Below, piece by piece: positions 27,113 to 35,330 of a stretch of DNA of 64,000 nt. How positions within the stretch are numbered: the stretch's first letter is position 1; each line of letters begins with the position of its first letter. The position numbers and the translations under genes are program-made. The stretch lies in assembly GCA_018065895.1 (NCBI GenBank), contig JAGHSK010000006.1, positions 41,702 to 105,701 on the forward strand, read 5' to 3'. A model generated the notes under the pieces. The model searched no databases. It was not told where the DNA came from and was given only the letters and a program-made list of their open reading frames with translations. This stretch comes from Candidatus Cacconaster equi. GTDB taxonomy: Bacteria; Bacteroidota; Bacteroidia; Bacteroidales; UBA932.

Positions 27113-28264
27113 TCAGTCAAGCAGACCTTTCTCTTTCTTGAGTGAAAGGATGCGATAAACACTTTCGTCGATCCTCTTCTCATCAATCACGCCACCTTTG
27201 ACAGCATTGATGATGCCGTTGACAGCCTGGACGTAGTCAGTAGGGAGAAGAACAATGTCAGCCCCTGCCTTCACCGTCTCAATCGCCGATTCGGCGGAAG
27301 TGTATTTCTCGGTGATGGCCCCCATCTCCAGAGCATCCGTAACGATAATACCTTTATAACCCAATTCGCCACGCAGTTTTTCCTGCAGAATGACAGACGA
27401 CATTGTGGAAGGAACATCCGAGCCGGTCACGTTCGGAGCCGCAATATGGGCGGTCATTATCAAATCGGTTCCGGCAGCGATGCCAGCCTTGAAAGGAATC
27501 ATCTCACAATCGAGCATTTCATTCCAGGTCTTCTGACTGGCCGCATATCCGGTATGGGTGTCGTTCTTGGTGTCACCGTGGCCAGGGAAATGTTTTATAC
27601 ATCCTGTAACGCCCGAAGACCACAACCCCCTCAGATAAGCAACGACCATTACGGCGGCGACCTGAGGATTGTCGCTGAAAGCCCTTGGCCCGATCACAAT
27701 ATTCTCAGGATTGGTATTCACATCAGCCACAGGGGCAAAATCGACGTCAAACCCATACTCGCTGACATACGAACCAATGTAATGTGATGCTTCGTAAACC
27801 GTTTCCTCGTCATTCGCTGCAGCCAGAGCAGTCATACTCTCGAATTTTTCAAGTCCGAACTTGTCATTGTTGGCAATGCGCGCCACGCGCCCGCCCTCTT
27901 CGTCAATGCACAGAAGCGGCCTTGGCCGGAGAGAATGCAGGTCGGAAGTTAATTTCAAAATCTGGTCAGGATCTATGATGTTCTTTGCATAAAGGCACAG
28001 GCCACCCGCAGGGTATTCACGGAAGAAATCCTCCATTGGTCCGCTGAGCTTCGTAACTTCGGAGCCGGCAACGTCCGCGTTGTATCCAAGAGCCTCCGGG
28101 CGAAGAATGAACATCTGGCAGACTTTCTCCTTCAAAGTCATCTTCCCCATCATACGTTTTATCGGATCCGTCTCCGTGTCGTCATCCACCTTGCTGCAGG
28201 AAACCGATACGACCAGCATCGCAAAAGCAATGAGCCAGAATTTAATCTTGCAATTTTTCATCAT
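27113..28264 (-). CDS. NagZ-type glycoside hydrolase family 3 lipoprotein
   Basis: A 383-aa protein with a signal peptide and lipobox (VVSVSC), then a single GH3 N-terminal barrel. KHFPGHGDTKNDTH is the NagZ signature loop, whose His serves as acid/base, and GIIVTDALEMGAI carries the nucleophile Asp. NagZ-type enzymes remove beta-1,4-linked GlcNAc from muropeptides; lipid anchoring suggests an envelope location rather than the cytosol. The start is set at the ATG at 28264, giving MMKN; the upstream ATG at 28297 lies above the -7 box. It is divergent from the PASTA gene. Confidence 0.88.
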   Translation of the reverse strand: MMKNCKIKFWLIAFAMLVVSVSCSKVDDDTETDPIKRMMGKMTLKEKVCQMFILRPEALGYNADVAGSEVTKLSGPMEDFFREYPAGGLCLYAKNIIDPDQILKLTSDLHSLRPRPLLCIDEEGGRVARIANNDKFGLEKFESMTALAAANDEETVYEASHYIGSYVSEYGFDVDFAPVADVNTNPENIVIGPRAFSDNPQVAAVMVVAYLRGLWSSGVTGCIKHFPGHGDTKNDTHTGYAASQKTWNEMLDCEMIPFKAGIAAGTDLIMTAHIAAPNVTGSDVPSTMSSVILQEKLRGELGYKGIIVTDALEMGAITEKYTSAESAIETVKAGADIVLLPTDYVQAVNGIINAVKGGVIDEKRIDESVYRILSLKKEKGLLD

Positions 28265-28284
28265 ACTTTTTTTTTCAAACGGCG

Positions 28285-28321
28285 CAAAGATACTCACTTT
28301 TCCTGTTTTTTGCTAACTTTG
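28285..28321. promoter_or_regulatory. Divergent -7 boxes for the GH3 and PASTA genes
   Basis: Minus strand TATCTTTG (28292-28285) for the GH3 lipoprotein; plus strand TAACTTTG (28314-28321) for the PASTA gene, 25 nt before its ATG. Confidence 0.6.
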
Positions 28322-28346
28322 CACGGATTCATAATCGATTCATCTG

Positions 28347-29120
28347 ATGAAAAAACACTGGATTATCACCAACATCATAGCCGCCTGCGTCTTCATATTG
28401 CTGCTCACTCTCCTCGCCCAGATAATATTGAAAGGGGTAACCCGCCACAACAAGGAGATTGAAGTGCCCGACTTCAGTTCAATGAGTGTAGCCGAGGCGA
28501 CAAAGACGGCCAGACACAACAACATCAAAGTGGAGGTCACCGATTCGGTTTACACAGACCGTCTCGCCCGTGGGGCCGTTTTCTCACAAAACCCCAAGGC
28601 AGGCAGCAGCGTAAAGAGAGGAAGGCGCGTGATGCTCACTATAAATGCGATAATTCCGAAGACAGTGAAAATGCCGGATGTAGTGGGATATTCCCTTCGT
28701 CAGGCAATGACAGAACTCTTCTCGAAAGGTCTTACGGTAGGACGGCTCAGTTACGAACCCGACATTGCCACAAACAATGTGCTGTCACAGCGATTCAAAG
28801 GGTCCGTCATACGCCCCGGCAGGGAACTTGAGGTGAATTCGCCAATCGACCTTGTTCTCGGATGCGATGATGAGAGTGTCGCATACGTCCCGCTGCTAAA
28901 GGGCTTCAGCCTGAATGTGGCAAAAAACAACATCTGGGAGAATTCTCTGAATGTCGGAACAATCCGTTATGACGAGACGGTGCAGACCTATCAGGACACC
29001 CTCAATGCCGTGGTTTACCGGCAAGACCCCCTCCCCGAAGGAGAGGAATCGGCCTGTCCGATGGGAAGCACGGTCAATATCTATCTCACCACAAGCCAGC
29101 AGAAAATCTCAGCCAACTGA
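28347..29120 (+). CDS. PASTA-domain membrane protein
   Basis: A 257-aa protein with one N-terminal transmembrane helix (about 7-28) and three consecutive PASTA domains (about 38-105, 108-180 and 182-253), each opening with a hydrophobic VPDF or MPDVVG-like segment. PASTA domains bind muropeptides or beta-lactam-like ligands in kinases and PBPs, but here no kinase or transpeptidase domain is attached. Stand-alone PASTA proteins next to rluD occur in Bacteroidota. It overlaps rluD by 1 nt (TGATG), so the two are translationally coupled. Confidence 0.85.
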   Translation: MKKHWIITNIIAACVFILLLTLLAQIILKGVTRHNKEIEVPDFSSMSVAEATKTARHNNIKVEVTDSVYTDRLARGAVFSQNPKAGSSVKRGRRVMLTINAIIPKTVKMPDVVGYSLRQAMTELFSKGLTVGRLSYEPDIATNNVLSQRFKGSVIRPGRELEVNSPIDLVLGCDDESVAYVPLLKGFSLNVAKNNIWENSLNVGTIRYDETVQTYQDTLNAVVYRQDPLPEGEESACPMGSTVNIYLTTSQQKISAN

Positions 29121-30184
29121 TGATAGAGGAAGATGAGATCATAGAGGAAGCCGCCTGCGACGACGAACAGCAGCAGATGTTCGAGCATTTCCGCTTTGAC
29201 GTTGACAAGGGTCAGGGAATGCTGCGCATCGACAAGTACATCACGGAGCATATGGAGCTCACCTCCCGCCACCGCGTGCAGCTTGCCATCGAGGCGGGAT
29301 ACGTTCACGTCAACGACAAAGTGGTGAAATCCAACTACAAGGTAAAGCCTCTCGACGTGATCACCATAATGCTGCCATACAGGCGGCATGGCTGCGAAAT
29401 CGCCCCGGAACCTATTCCTCTCGACATTGCATACGAAGACGATGACCTGCTCGTTGTCAACAAGCCGGCAGGGCTTGTTGTCCATCCCGGTCACGGACAC
29501 TTCAGCGGCACTCTTATAAATGCCCTCGCCTACCACCTGGGAATCAGGCAGGCGGCGGATGAAGGCGACGAACGGATGGGAATGCTCGTGCACCGAATCG
29601 ATATGAACACCTCAGGTCTGCTTGTAGTGGCAAAGAACGACGAGGCGCAGCTGCATCTTGCCAAGCAATTCTTTTATCACACCATAGACCGCAAATACGT
29701 AGCCCTCGTGTGGGGAAACATCCAGGAGGAGAGCGGCACGATTGAAGGCAACATAGGCCGCGATCCCAACGACCGTATGCGGTTCAAAGTCTTTCCCGAC
29801 GGCTCTGCGGGGAAAAGAGCCGTCACACATTTCCGTGTATTGGAACGTTTCGGATACGTCACCCTCGTGGAGTGCAAGCTGGAGACCGGCCGCACCCATC
29901 AGATCCGCGTACATATGAATCATATCGGGCATCCCCTGTTCAATGATGACAGGTATGGAGGCGACCAGATTCTGAAAGGCACGATTTATGCAAAGTACAA
30001 GCAGTTCATTGACAATTGCTTCAAATTGCTTCCGCGGCATGCCCTCCACGCCCGTACGCTCGGATTCGAACATCCGCGCACGAAAGAGTGGATCCAGCTT
30101 GAAAGCGCCATTCCTGCCGATATGGCTGCCCTAATTGAAAAATGGCGCAAATACGCTAATGTCCGGGAGTTGGAAGAGGAATAA
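29120..30184 (+). CDS. rluD: 23S rRNA pseudouridine synthase RluD
   Basis: A 354-aa protein with an acidic N-terminal extension, an S4 RNA-binding domain (about 30-90, SRHRVQLAIEAGYVHVND) and a catalytic domain (about 100-330). The catalytic Asp lies in HRIDMNTSG, followed by KYVALVWG and GRTHQIRVH. RluD makes pseudouridines in helix 69 of 23S rRNA. The start overlaps the PASTA stop by 1 nt and the stop is 1 nt from the convergent PepSY-like gene. Confidence 0.92.
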   Translation: MIEEDEIIEEAACDDEQQQMFEHFRFDVDKGQGMLRIDKYITEHMELTSRHRVQLAIEAGYVHVNDKVVKSNYKVKPLDVITIMLPYRRHGCEIAPEPIPLDIAYEDDDLLVVNKPAGLVVHPGHGHFSGTLINALAYHLGIRQAADEGDERMGMLVHRIDMNTSGLLVVAKNDEAQLHLAKQFFYHTIDRKYVALVWGNIQEESGTIEGNIGRDPNDRMRFKVFPDGSAGKRAVTHFRVLERFGYVTLVECKLETGRTHQIRVHMNHIGHPLFNDDRYGGDQILKGTIYAKYKQFIDNCFKLLPRHALHARTLGFEHPRTKEWIQLESAIPADMAALIEKWRKYANVRELEEE

Positions 30185-30185
30185 C

Positions 30186-30617
30186 TCAGTCGTCAATATC
30201 CTTGCAGATTCCTTTCGAATTGAATTCGAGTTCCAGGCCGTTGAGCAGTTCCACCTTGTAGCGGCGATGTTCGATCTCGACCTTCTCCACAGGAACGCCG
30301 GGGAATGATGTCTCAAGATATGCGGCGGCAGGAGCCGGCAGGGAGGCCGCCACAGAAGCAGGAACCGGAATATTCTTCATATCTACCTTCCTCCACTCCC
30401 CTTTCTTGTTGAATTCGAGCTGGGTGCCATCGGAAAGAGTCACCTCATACTCACAGCACTCCTTAATCACATATGATGCATTTGTGCCGGGAAAATTTGT
30501 GGAGATGAAAGTCTGGGCCACAGGTGGAAGTTCATTCACGGTAACAATCTTCTTGCAGCCTCCGGCCGCAAACACGCACAACGCCAGAATACAGGCGGTA
30601 AATAAAAATCTCTTCAT
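30186..30617 (-). CDS. PepSY-like lipoprotein
   Basis: A 143-aa exported protein with a lipobox (FAAGGC) and two PepSY-like repeats (about 30-80 and 90-143). Each repeat carries a Y/E-V-x-L-x-x-G/D-x-x-L-E-F-N pattern: YEVTLSDGTQLEFNKKGEW and YKVELLNGLELEFNSKG. It belongs to the Bacteroidota family once labelled putative beta-lactamase-inhibitor-like; the function is unknown. It is a paralogue of the next gene upstream, from which it is separated by 33 nt, and is probably co-transcribed with it. Confidence 0.82.
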   Translation of the reverse strand: MKRFLFTACILALCVFAAGGCKKIVTVNELPPVAQTFISTNFPGTNASYVIKECCEYEVTLSDGTQLEFNKKGEWRKVDMKNIPVPASVAASLPAPAAAYLETSFPGVPVEKVEIEHRRYKVELLNGLELEFNSKGICKDIDD

Positions 30618-30650
30618 ATCGATTCCGTATTAGAAAGTCTCGAAAAAAAA

Positions 30651-31091
30651 TCAGTCGTCAATCCTGAGGAACTGTCCTGCACGGTTGAACTCCACCTCAA
30701 GGCCATTGTTGAGCTCGATTTCATAGCCCCAAACCTTCACCTTCACTTTGGTAATGACAGCCGAAGGATAGCTTCTGACAACATAGGCATTGACCGGCTC
30801 CGGAATGAGTTTGATAACTGAAGCAGGGACGGCCTTGTATTTGCAGTCAACCTCTTCCCAATTACCGGCCCTGTCGAATTCTATTTCGGTGGCATCTGAA
30901 AGACGCACTTCATAGCTGTGGTTGTCGCGCAGGCAGAATGAAACCTGCTCCTTGGCGAAGTGTGTGGTGACAAATGTCTGTGAAGCAGCAGGAATCTGCT
31001 CGAAGGCAACGGCTACATCGTCGTCAGGGGCAGCAAATGCAAATAACGACGATACGGACGTCACGAGTAATGTCAAAAAAAGTTTCTTCAT
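30651..31091 (-). CDS. PepSY-like periplasmic protein
   Basis: A 146-aa exported protein with a signal peptide (cleaved near FAFAAPD) but no lipobox Cys, then two PepSY-like repeats: YEVRLSDATEIEFDRAGNW and YEIELNNGLEVEFNRAG. The shared order and the final IDD show a tandem duplication with the neighbouring lipoprotein; one copy is anchored and the other soluble. The ligand is unknown. A -7 box at 31124-31117 precedes it. Confidence 0.82.
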   Translation of the reverse strand: MKKLFLTLLVTSVSSLFAFAAPDDDVAVAFEQIPAASQTFVTTHFAKEQVSFCLRDNHSYEVRLSDATEIEFDRAGNWEEVDCKYKAVPASVIKLIPEPVNAYVVRSYPSAVITKVKVKVWGYEIELNNGLEVEFNRAGQFLRIDD

Positions 31092-31116
31092 CCTATTTTT
31101 TTATTTAAAGCATACA

Positions 31117-31124
31117 CAAATCTA
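31117..31124 (-). promoter_or_regulatory. -7 box of the PepSY-like pair
   Basis: Minus-strand TAGATTTG, 25 nt before the ATG of the first PepSY-like gene and after the tRNA-Glu terminator. Confidence 0.55.
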
Positions 31125-31151
31125 AGAAAAATATCCGCTTATGCCTACAAC

Positions 31152-31185
31152 AAAAAATGCTCCAAACATCAATGTCTGAAGCATT
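31152..31185 (-). terminator. Terminator of tRNA-Glu
   Basis: On the minus strand AAATGCTTCAGACAT pairs with ATGTTTGGAGCATTT with internal mismatches and a two-base loop, and the 3' arm runs into a T-run. It begins 6 nt after the tRNA 3' end. Confidence 0.8.
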
Positions 31186-31190
31186 TGTTG

Positions 31191-31263
31191 TAGCGCCAAC
31201 GAGATTCGAACTCGTATTTCAGCCTTGAGAGGGCCGCGAACTAAACCCTTATTCGATGGCGCC
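31191..31263 (-). tRNA. tRNA-Glu (anticodon CTC)
   Basis: Cloverleaf on the minus strand: acceptor GGCGCCA (31263-31257) with TGGCGCT (31198-31192), first pair G-T. D stem GAAT/GTTC with a GG-containing loop; anticodon stem CGGCC/GGCTG; loop CTCTCAA with anticodon CTC at 31229-31227. The T arm is ACGAG/CTCGT with a TTCGAAT loop, and the discriminator is A. Length is 73 nt and CCA is not encoded. The weak D stem and end wobble are unusual, but promoter and terminator are both in place. Confidence 0.88.
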
Positions 31264-31279
31264 GTCCCTGTTGGGAGTG

Positions 31280-31311
31280 CAAATGTAAATCAACTTCTTG
31301 AATTTTCCAAA
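31280..31311 (-). promoter_or_regulatory. Promoter of tRNA-Glu
   Basis: TTTG (31311-31308), a 20-nt spacer and TACATTTG (31287-31280) on the minus strand. The -33 half lies within the last codons of the upstream HAD phosphatase gene. Confidence 0.72.
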
Positions 31312-32123
31312 AGTTTTCCCAATTCTTCTATGTTTTCAACAATCAGGTCAGGAGGATTTGGCGCCGACTGCGCCACTTCCAGAGTTGTTTCGCCACTGAG
31401 GACCAGCACGCCGAAGGCGCCGGCATTCTGCGCCATTGCAATATCAGTATAAATCCTGTCCCCCACCATCGCTATTTCTGAAGGTTTCAGATGCTTCTGC
31501 TCTATAATATTGATAAGCATATTGGGATCCGGCTTGCCGAGAGTCACGTCAGGCTTGCGTCCTGTGGCATGCTCCAAACATTTGCAGATTGAACCGCAAT
31601 CCACCAACACAGTACGCTGGTCAGTAGGACACACCCTGTCAGGATTTGTAGCAAGGTATGGGATTCCCTGTGACACCCACCAGGCAGCGCGGCACAGACG
31701 CGGATAGACGAGCGTCATATCAAAGGAGACAACAACAATGTCAGGAACGTCGTCGGGATCATCAGAAGTCTGTTCGAATCCGGCAGCCTCAAACTGCGAC
31801 TGCATGCTCGGTGTACCCAACAGGAAGAGCCTGTGTGCTTTCGGGTAATGGAACTTTATATAGTCTATCATCGCCACGGTAGTGGTGTACATCTCGGCAG
31901 GAGTGGCCTCGATGCCCATCCTGTGCAGCTTTGCAAGGTAATCGTCCAGCGATTTGGTAGGATTGTTGGTCAGAAACGAATAGGAAATGCCAAGTCTGCG
32001 CAGTTTTTCCAGAAAGGGTATGGTGAAGGGGAAAATGGTGTTGCTCAGGTAAATCGTACCGTCCATATCAAGCGCAACGTGCCTGATGCCGGCAAGTCTC
32101 TTATTCAGATCATCCATAATCAT
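31290..32123 (-). CDS. HAD-IIA phosphatase (NagD-like)
   Basis: A 277-aa cytosolic HAD enzyme: motif I DMDGTIY (about 19-25), motif II SFLTNNPT, then LGKPDPN with the motif III Lys and motif IV GDRIYTDI. Subfamily IIA members dephosphorylate small phosphoesters (nucleotides, p-nitrophenyl phosphate, phosphoglycolate, glycerol 3-phosphate). It is the last gene of the glp operon and its ATG overlaps the glpT stop by 4 nt (ATGA), so a role in glycerol-phosphate turnover is a fair inference. Substrate not proven. Confidence 0.82.
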   Translation of the reverse strand: MIMDDLNKRLAGIRHVALDMDGTIYLSNTIFPFTIPFLEKLRRLGISYSFLTNNPTKSLDDYLAKLHRMGIEATPAEMYTTTVAMIDYIKFHYPKAHRLFLLGTPSMQSQFEAAGFEQTSDDPDDVPDIVVVSFDMTLVYPRLCRAAWWVSQGIPYLATNPDRVCPTDQRTVLVDCGSICKCLEHATGRKPDVTLGKPDPNMLINIIEQKHLKPSEIAMVGDRIYTDIAMAQNAGAFGVLVLSGETTLEVAQSAPNPPDLIVENIEELGKLLENSRS

Positions 32124-33619
32124 TCCTCCCCGTTCTTCTTATTGAACTCCTCAGTGAATTTCCGGGCACGCTCATAACCGTCACGCGGTGCATTCCACAT
32201 AGAGGCGAAAAGCAGCACACCTATCAGGCCGACACCGACAAAAGCGATGAACACCACGCTCCAGCCGAAATTATCGGCAAGCAGTCCGACGCCCATCGCA
32301 GCAATGGCTGGGCCGAGATAGCCCAGAAGGCCGGTCACACCATTCGCGGTGGCGGAGGCCTCCTTAGTGGCGTGATTGGCAGCGCCGATGCCAATGAGAG
32401 CCTGAGGTCCGTAGATGCAGAATCCTCCCATAGCAAGGAAGATTATCGAAAGAACGGTAGGCATCTTAGGGAACAAAGCAAACACACCGAGAAATACACA
32501 GGCTCCTATCATTGAGACAAGGCACATCCTGTGGGCTTTCCCGTCAAACCATTTGTCTGTTGCCCATCCGGCGAAAATAGTGCCCACAATGGCGAGCAGT
32601 TCAAATGCCGCGACAGACCATGAGGCGGATTTTATATCCATTCCCCTGTCTTCGGTGAGAAACTTAGGTCCCCAGTCAAGGACACCCATCCTGAGTATAT
32701 ATACGAAGATATTGGCTATGGCAAGAGTTATCACCCAGCGGTTCTTGAAGACCATATGTTTGAGGAACTCCTTGTGAGCCCCCTTCTTGCCTTCAGTTTC
32801 ATCCTTTCCGGTATGAGTGCCCTCCACCTCAGGCAGTCCTACCTGCTGCGGAGAATCCTTGAGTCCGAAGAAAATCAATGCGGCGCCCCCCAATGCAAGA
32901 CATCCCGGGATGAGGAAACACCAGCGCCACGCGCCGTAATGGCTGGCGTAGGTCATCACCCGCGACATCTGGTCGGACTGGCTCAGAGTATCCCATCCCT
33001 TTATGCTGTTTGCCAGATTGGCCGTTATATGACTGACAATACTGCTGTCTCCACTCATATCCGCACCACAATTCGTCATTATGGCACCACATACTATTAC
33101 GGCAAGGGAAGCTCCTATGGAGTGTGAAGTATTCCATATTGACATCTTTGTAGCCAGTTCATTCGGGGCAATCCAAGTAGGCAGAAGCCTCGCGCAAGGA
33201 GGAAATCCCATCCCCTGGAAATATTGGTTGAGGATTATGGTGACTCCCATTATGAGAATAAGCATATTGACAAGTTGTGGACCTTCGTGCACCCCCGTTA
33301 TCAGATAGCTCAAGTCAACACCGAATCCGAATGCGAAATTCGCCCCCGCACACAGAAGCAGTCCAAGGGCCATGAATGCCTTCGTGCTCACACGATCGAC
33401 AATGAATCCGTTGATGAATCGCGAAAAGCCGTAGAGAATCGACCCTATGGCTATCACAATTCCGAAACTGGTGTTGGAAATTCCATATTCCGCCGTAAGC
33501 CCCGGCATTGCGATGGAGAAATTCTTTCTCACAAAATAGTAGAGAGAATAGCCTATCATCGACACGATGATAATCTTGTTCTGCCAATATTTGAAGGAGT
33601 TCTTGGTATTTGATGCCAT
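32120..33619 (-). CDS. glpT: MFS glycerol-3-phosphate transporter (GlpT/UhpC family)
   Basis: A 499-aa major-facilitator protein with 12 helices. MIGYSLYYFVRKNFSIAMPG at the N-terminus and the YGFSRFINGFIVDR loop are typical of the organophosphate:phosphate antiporter family. The extended central loop is rich in charge (GTHTGKDETEGKKGAHKE). GlpT is preferred to UhpT/UhpC because it sits between glpC and a phosphatase in a glp operon. The stop overlaps the downstream HAD ATG by 4 nt, and the gene starts 12 nt after glpC. Confidence 0.87.
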   Translation of the reverse strand: MASNTKNSFKYWQNKIIIVSMIGYSLYYFVRKNFSIAMPGLTAEYGISNTSFGIVIAIGSILYGFSRFINGFIVDRVSTKAFMALGLLLCAGANFAFGFGVDLSYLITGVHEGPQLVNMLILIMGVTIILNQYFQGMGFPPCARLLPTWIAPNELATKMSIWNTSHSIGASLAVIVCGAIMTNCGADMSGDSSIVSHITANLANSIKGWDTLSQSDQMSRVMTYASHYGAWRWCFLIPGCLALGGAALIFFGLKDSPQQVGLPEVEGTHTGKDETEGKKGAHKEFLKHMVFKNRWVITLAIANIFVYILRMGVLDWGPKFLTEDRGMDIKSASWSVAAFELLAIVGTIFAGWATDKWFDGKAHRMCLVSMIGACVFLGVFALFPKMPTVLSIIFLAMGGFCIYGPQALIGIGAANHATKEASATANGVTGLLGYLGPAIAAMGVGLLADNFGWSVVFIAFVGVGLIGVLLFASMWNAPRDGYERARKFTEEFNKKNGEE

Positions 33620-33631
33620 ATGCGTTGTATT

Positions 33632-34804
33632 TTATTTCAAAGTCTCGATTGATTGTGCAAGAAGAGAAATCGGATGAGCCACCCTCGCTCCGGTATTCAT
33701 CTCAATCTGCCAGCGGCAGGTCTCGCAGTCGGTCACTACCAGATCGGCTCCGATGGAGCGAATCTGGTCAAAAAGCGGCTTTCCCACATTGCGGGAAGTC
33801 TGTTTGTTTTCGCTTTTAAAACCGTACGTGCCTGCCACACCGCAACAGTTCGAATCCAGAACAGTCAGTTCCACCCCCGGAATCATCCTGAGCAGGGCAA
33901 CGGTATAGAGCCCCCACCCCAGTTTTTCAAGGTGGCAAGGCATATGATAGGCCACCCGAATTTTCGGCAGATCCTTCCTGAAATGCAGGGAAACGGCTGA
34001 GGAATCAAGCAATTCGAAGATATATTTCGTTGCAGTGTACATAGAATCGCTGAAAGCGCTCATATCGTATCCGAGCACATTCTGATACTCATTGCGCAAA
34101 GTGAACATACAGGTAGTGCTCGTCGAGATGACCGGCATCCCTTTTTCAACCGAAGTACGGACGGAGGCGATATTCTTCTCGGCATTCTTCCGTGCCTTTT
34201 GCACAAATCCGTTTGAAATCAAAGCAATACCGCAGCACGATTCATCGTCGAGCAGCTGTACCCCGATGCCCAGAGCATTCATCACCTTCACGAAGTCCAT
34301 TCCAAGTGAAGGATTGTTGTAGTTCACGTAACATCCGTGGAAAAAGCTCACCTTGTGGTCGAAACAGCTCTGCCGTGCAGCGGTTTCACTGCCGATGAAC
34401 TGCCTTTCGAAAGTGCGTGATGCGTAGCGTGGCCCACCTTTGAACATAAGAGAGGCCACAGCATTGGCCATTGGAGAGAAATGCGTCCCAAGGAAGCCCA
34501 TTGTATCCGTATATGACAGGGCGGCATTACGGAGAACATGGCTTTTCCTTCCATATTTGAGCTTGGCCTTGAGTATTATATCACCGATATGCACGTCCGA
34601 CGGGCAGGAGACTTCACATCGCTTGCAATTCAGGCAGAGATTCGCCGCCGGGTCAAAGAAGGCGGCATCCATCATACGGTAACGTTCTCCGTCAGGGCCA
34701 AGTCGTTTCGGCCCAGGAAATACAGGATTTACCTTCGCAACCGGGCAATAGCCGCTGCAGATGTCGCATTTAAGGCACTGTTCAAAATTATTGTCTCTTT
34801 CCAT
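33632..34804 (-). CDS. glpC: Anaerobic glycerol-3-phosphate dehydrogenase subunit C
   Basis: A 390-aa iron-sulfur protein close to the usual GlpC length. Two N-terminal CxxCxxCxxxC clusters (CLKCDICSGYCP near residue 10 and CLNCKRCEVSCP near 57) bind [4Fe-4S] centres. Two cysteine-rich CCG domains follow (CCGIA and CCGVAGTYG). GlpC anchors GlpAB and passes electrons to the quinone pool under anaerobic conditions. Its start overlaps the glpB end by 17 nt. All cysteines appear intact, in contrast to the reduced glpB next door. Confidence 0.92.
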   Translation of the reverse strand: MERDNNFEQCLKCDICSGYCPVAKVNPVFPGPKRLGPDGERYRMMDAAFFDPAANLCLNCKRCEVSCPSDVHIGDIILKAKLKYGRKSHVLRNAALSYTDTMGFLGTHFSPMANAVASLMFKGGPRYASRTFERQFIGSETAARQSCFDHKVSFFHGCYVNYNNPSLGMDFVKVMNALGIGVQLLDDESCCGIALISNGFVQKARKNAEKNIASVRTSVEKGMPVISTSTTCMFTLRNEYQNVLGYDMSAFSDSMYTATKYIFELLDSSAVSLHFRKDLPKIRVAYHMPCHLEKLGWGLYTVALLRMIPGVELTVLDSNCCGVAGTYGFKSENKQTSRNVGKPLFDQIRSIGADLVVTDCETCRWQIEMNTGARVAHPISLLAQSIETLK

Positions 34805-35330
34805 CTCCCTTGATAGAACCTATTGCAGTCAAATTTCCAACTTTTACTCCATTTTTCAGGGGATGGCCCTCCTCATCCGTAATCACGCCGAAATGCATGA
34901 ATGGCTGGTCAGCGTAGAAATCCGGATTGACCCACTCTTCGTAAGTTCCGGAAAAATCAACGTCAAGCCCGAAAATAGGCTCAACGACTGCATCCCTGAG
35001 AGCAACAAGTCCCCTGCTGAAGAAACTCCCGGTAGCAATGAAGAACTCCTGTGCGTAAAAAACCGTTTTCCCCTGGGCGGCCGTGCGAATAAAGGAGAGC
35101 CGTCCGGAGCCATCGAACTGCCCGCCTGTGACAGTATCACCCATCACATAGACGCCGCCGAGCCTCTCGAACTCCTTTCTGTGATTCAAATGAGAATACG
35201 ACGGATCACGGAATCTGTGTCCTCCTTCTCCCGTTGAGAAAATGATACACCCCCGCCCTGCCTTGAGCAGTTCGATGCCTTTGCAAAGGGCGCTGTGCCC
35301 ACCTCCGATTATGATTACGTCACTTCTCAT
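34788..35330 (-). CDS. glpB: Compact GlpB-like subunit of anaerobic glycerol-3-phosphate dehydrogenase
   Basis: A 180-aa protein; E. coli GlpB has about 420 aa. Residues 1-36 are the GlpB nucleotide-binding start (DVIIIGGGHSALCKGIELL). From about residue 50 it aligns with the GlpB C-terminal third (GGVYVMGDTV, FFIATGSFFSRGL, EPIFGLDV, FGVITDE, NLTAIGSI). About 230 central residues are missing, and the final glycine-rich FAD motif is absent because the protein ends KGDGKRQ. The frame is open with 11-nt and 17-nt overlaps to its neighbours, so it is expressed as a short protein or is a recent in-frame deletion. I call it glpB for homology, not for proven function. Confidence 0.8.
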   Translation of the reverse strand: MRSDVIIIGGGHSALCKGIELLKAGRGCIIFSTGEGGHRFRDPSYSHLNHRKEFERLGGVYVMGDTVTGGQFDGSGRLSFIRTAAQGKTVFYAQEFFIATGSFFSRGLVALRDAVVEPIFGLDVDFSGTYEEWVNPDFYADQPFMHFGVITDEEGHPLKNGVKVGNLTAIGSIKGDGKRQ

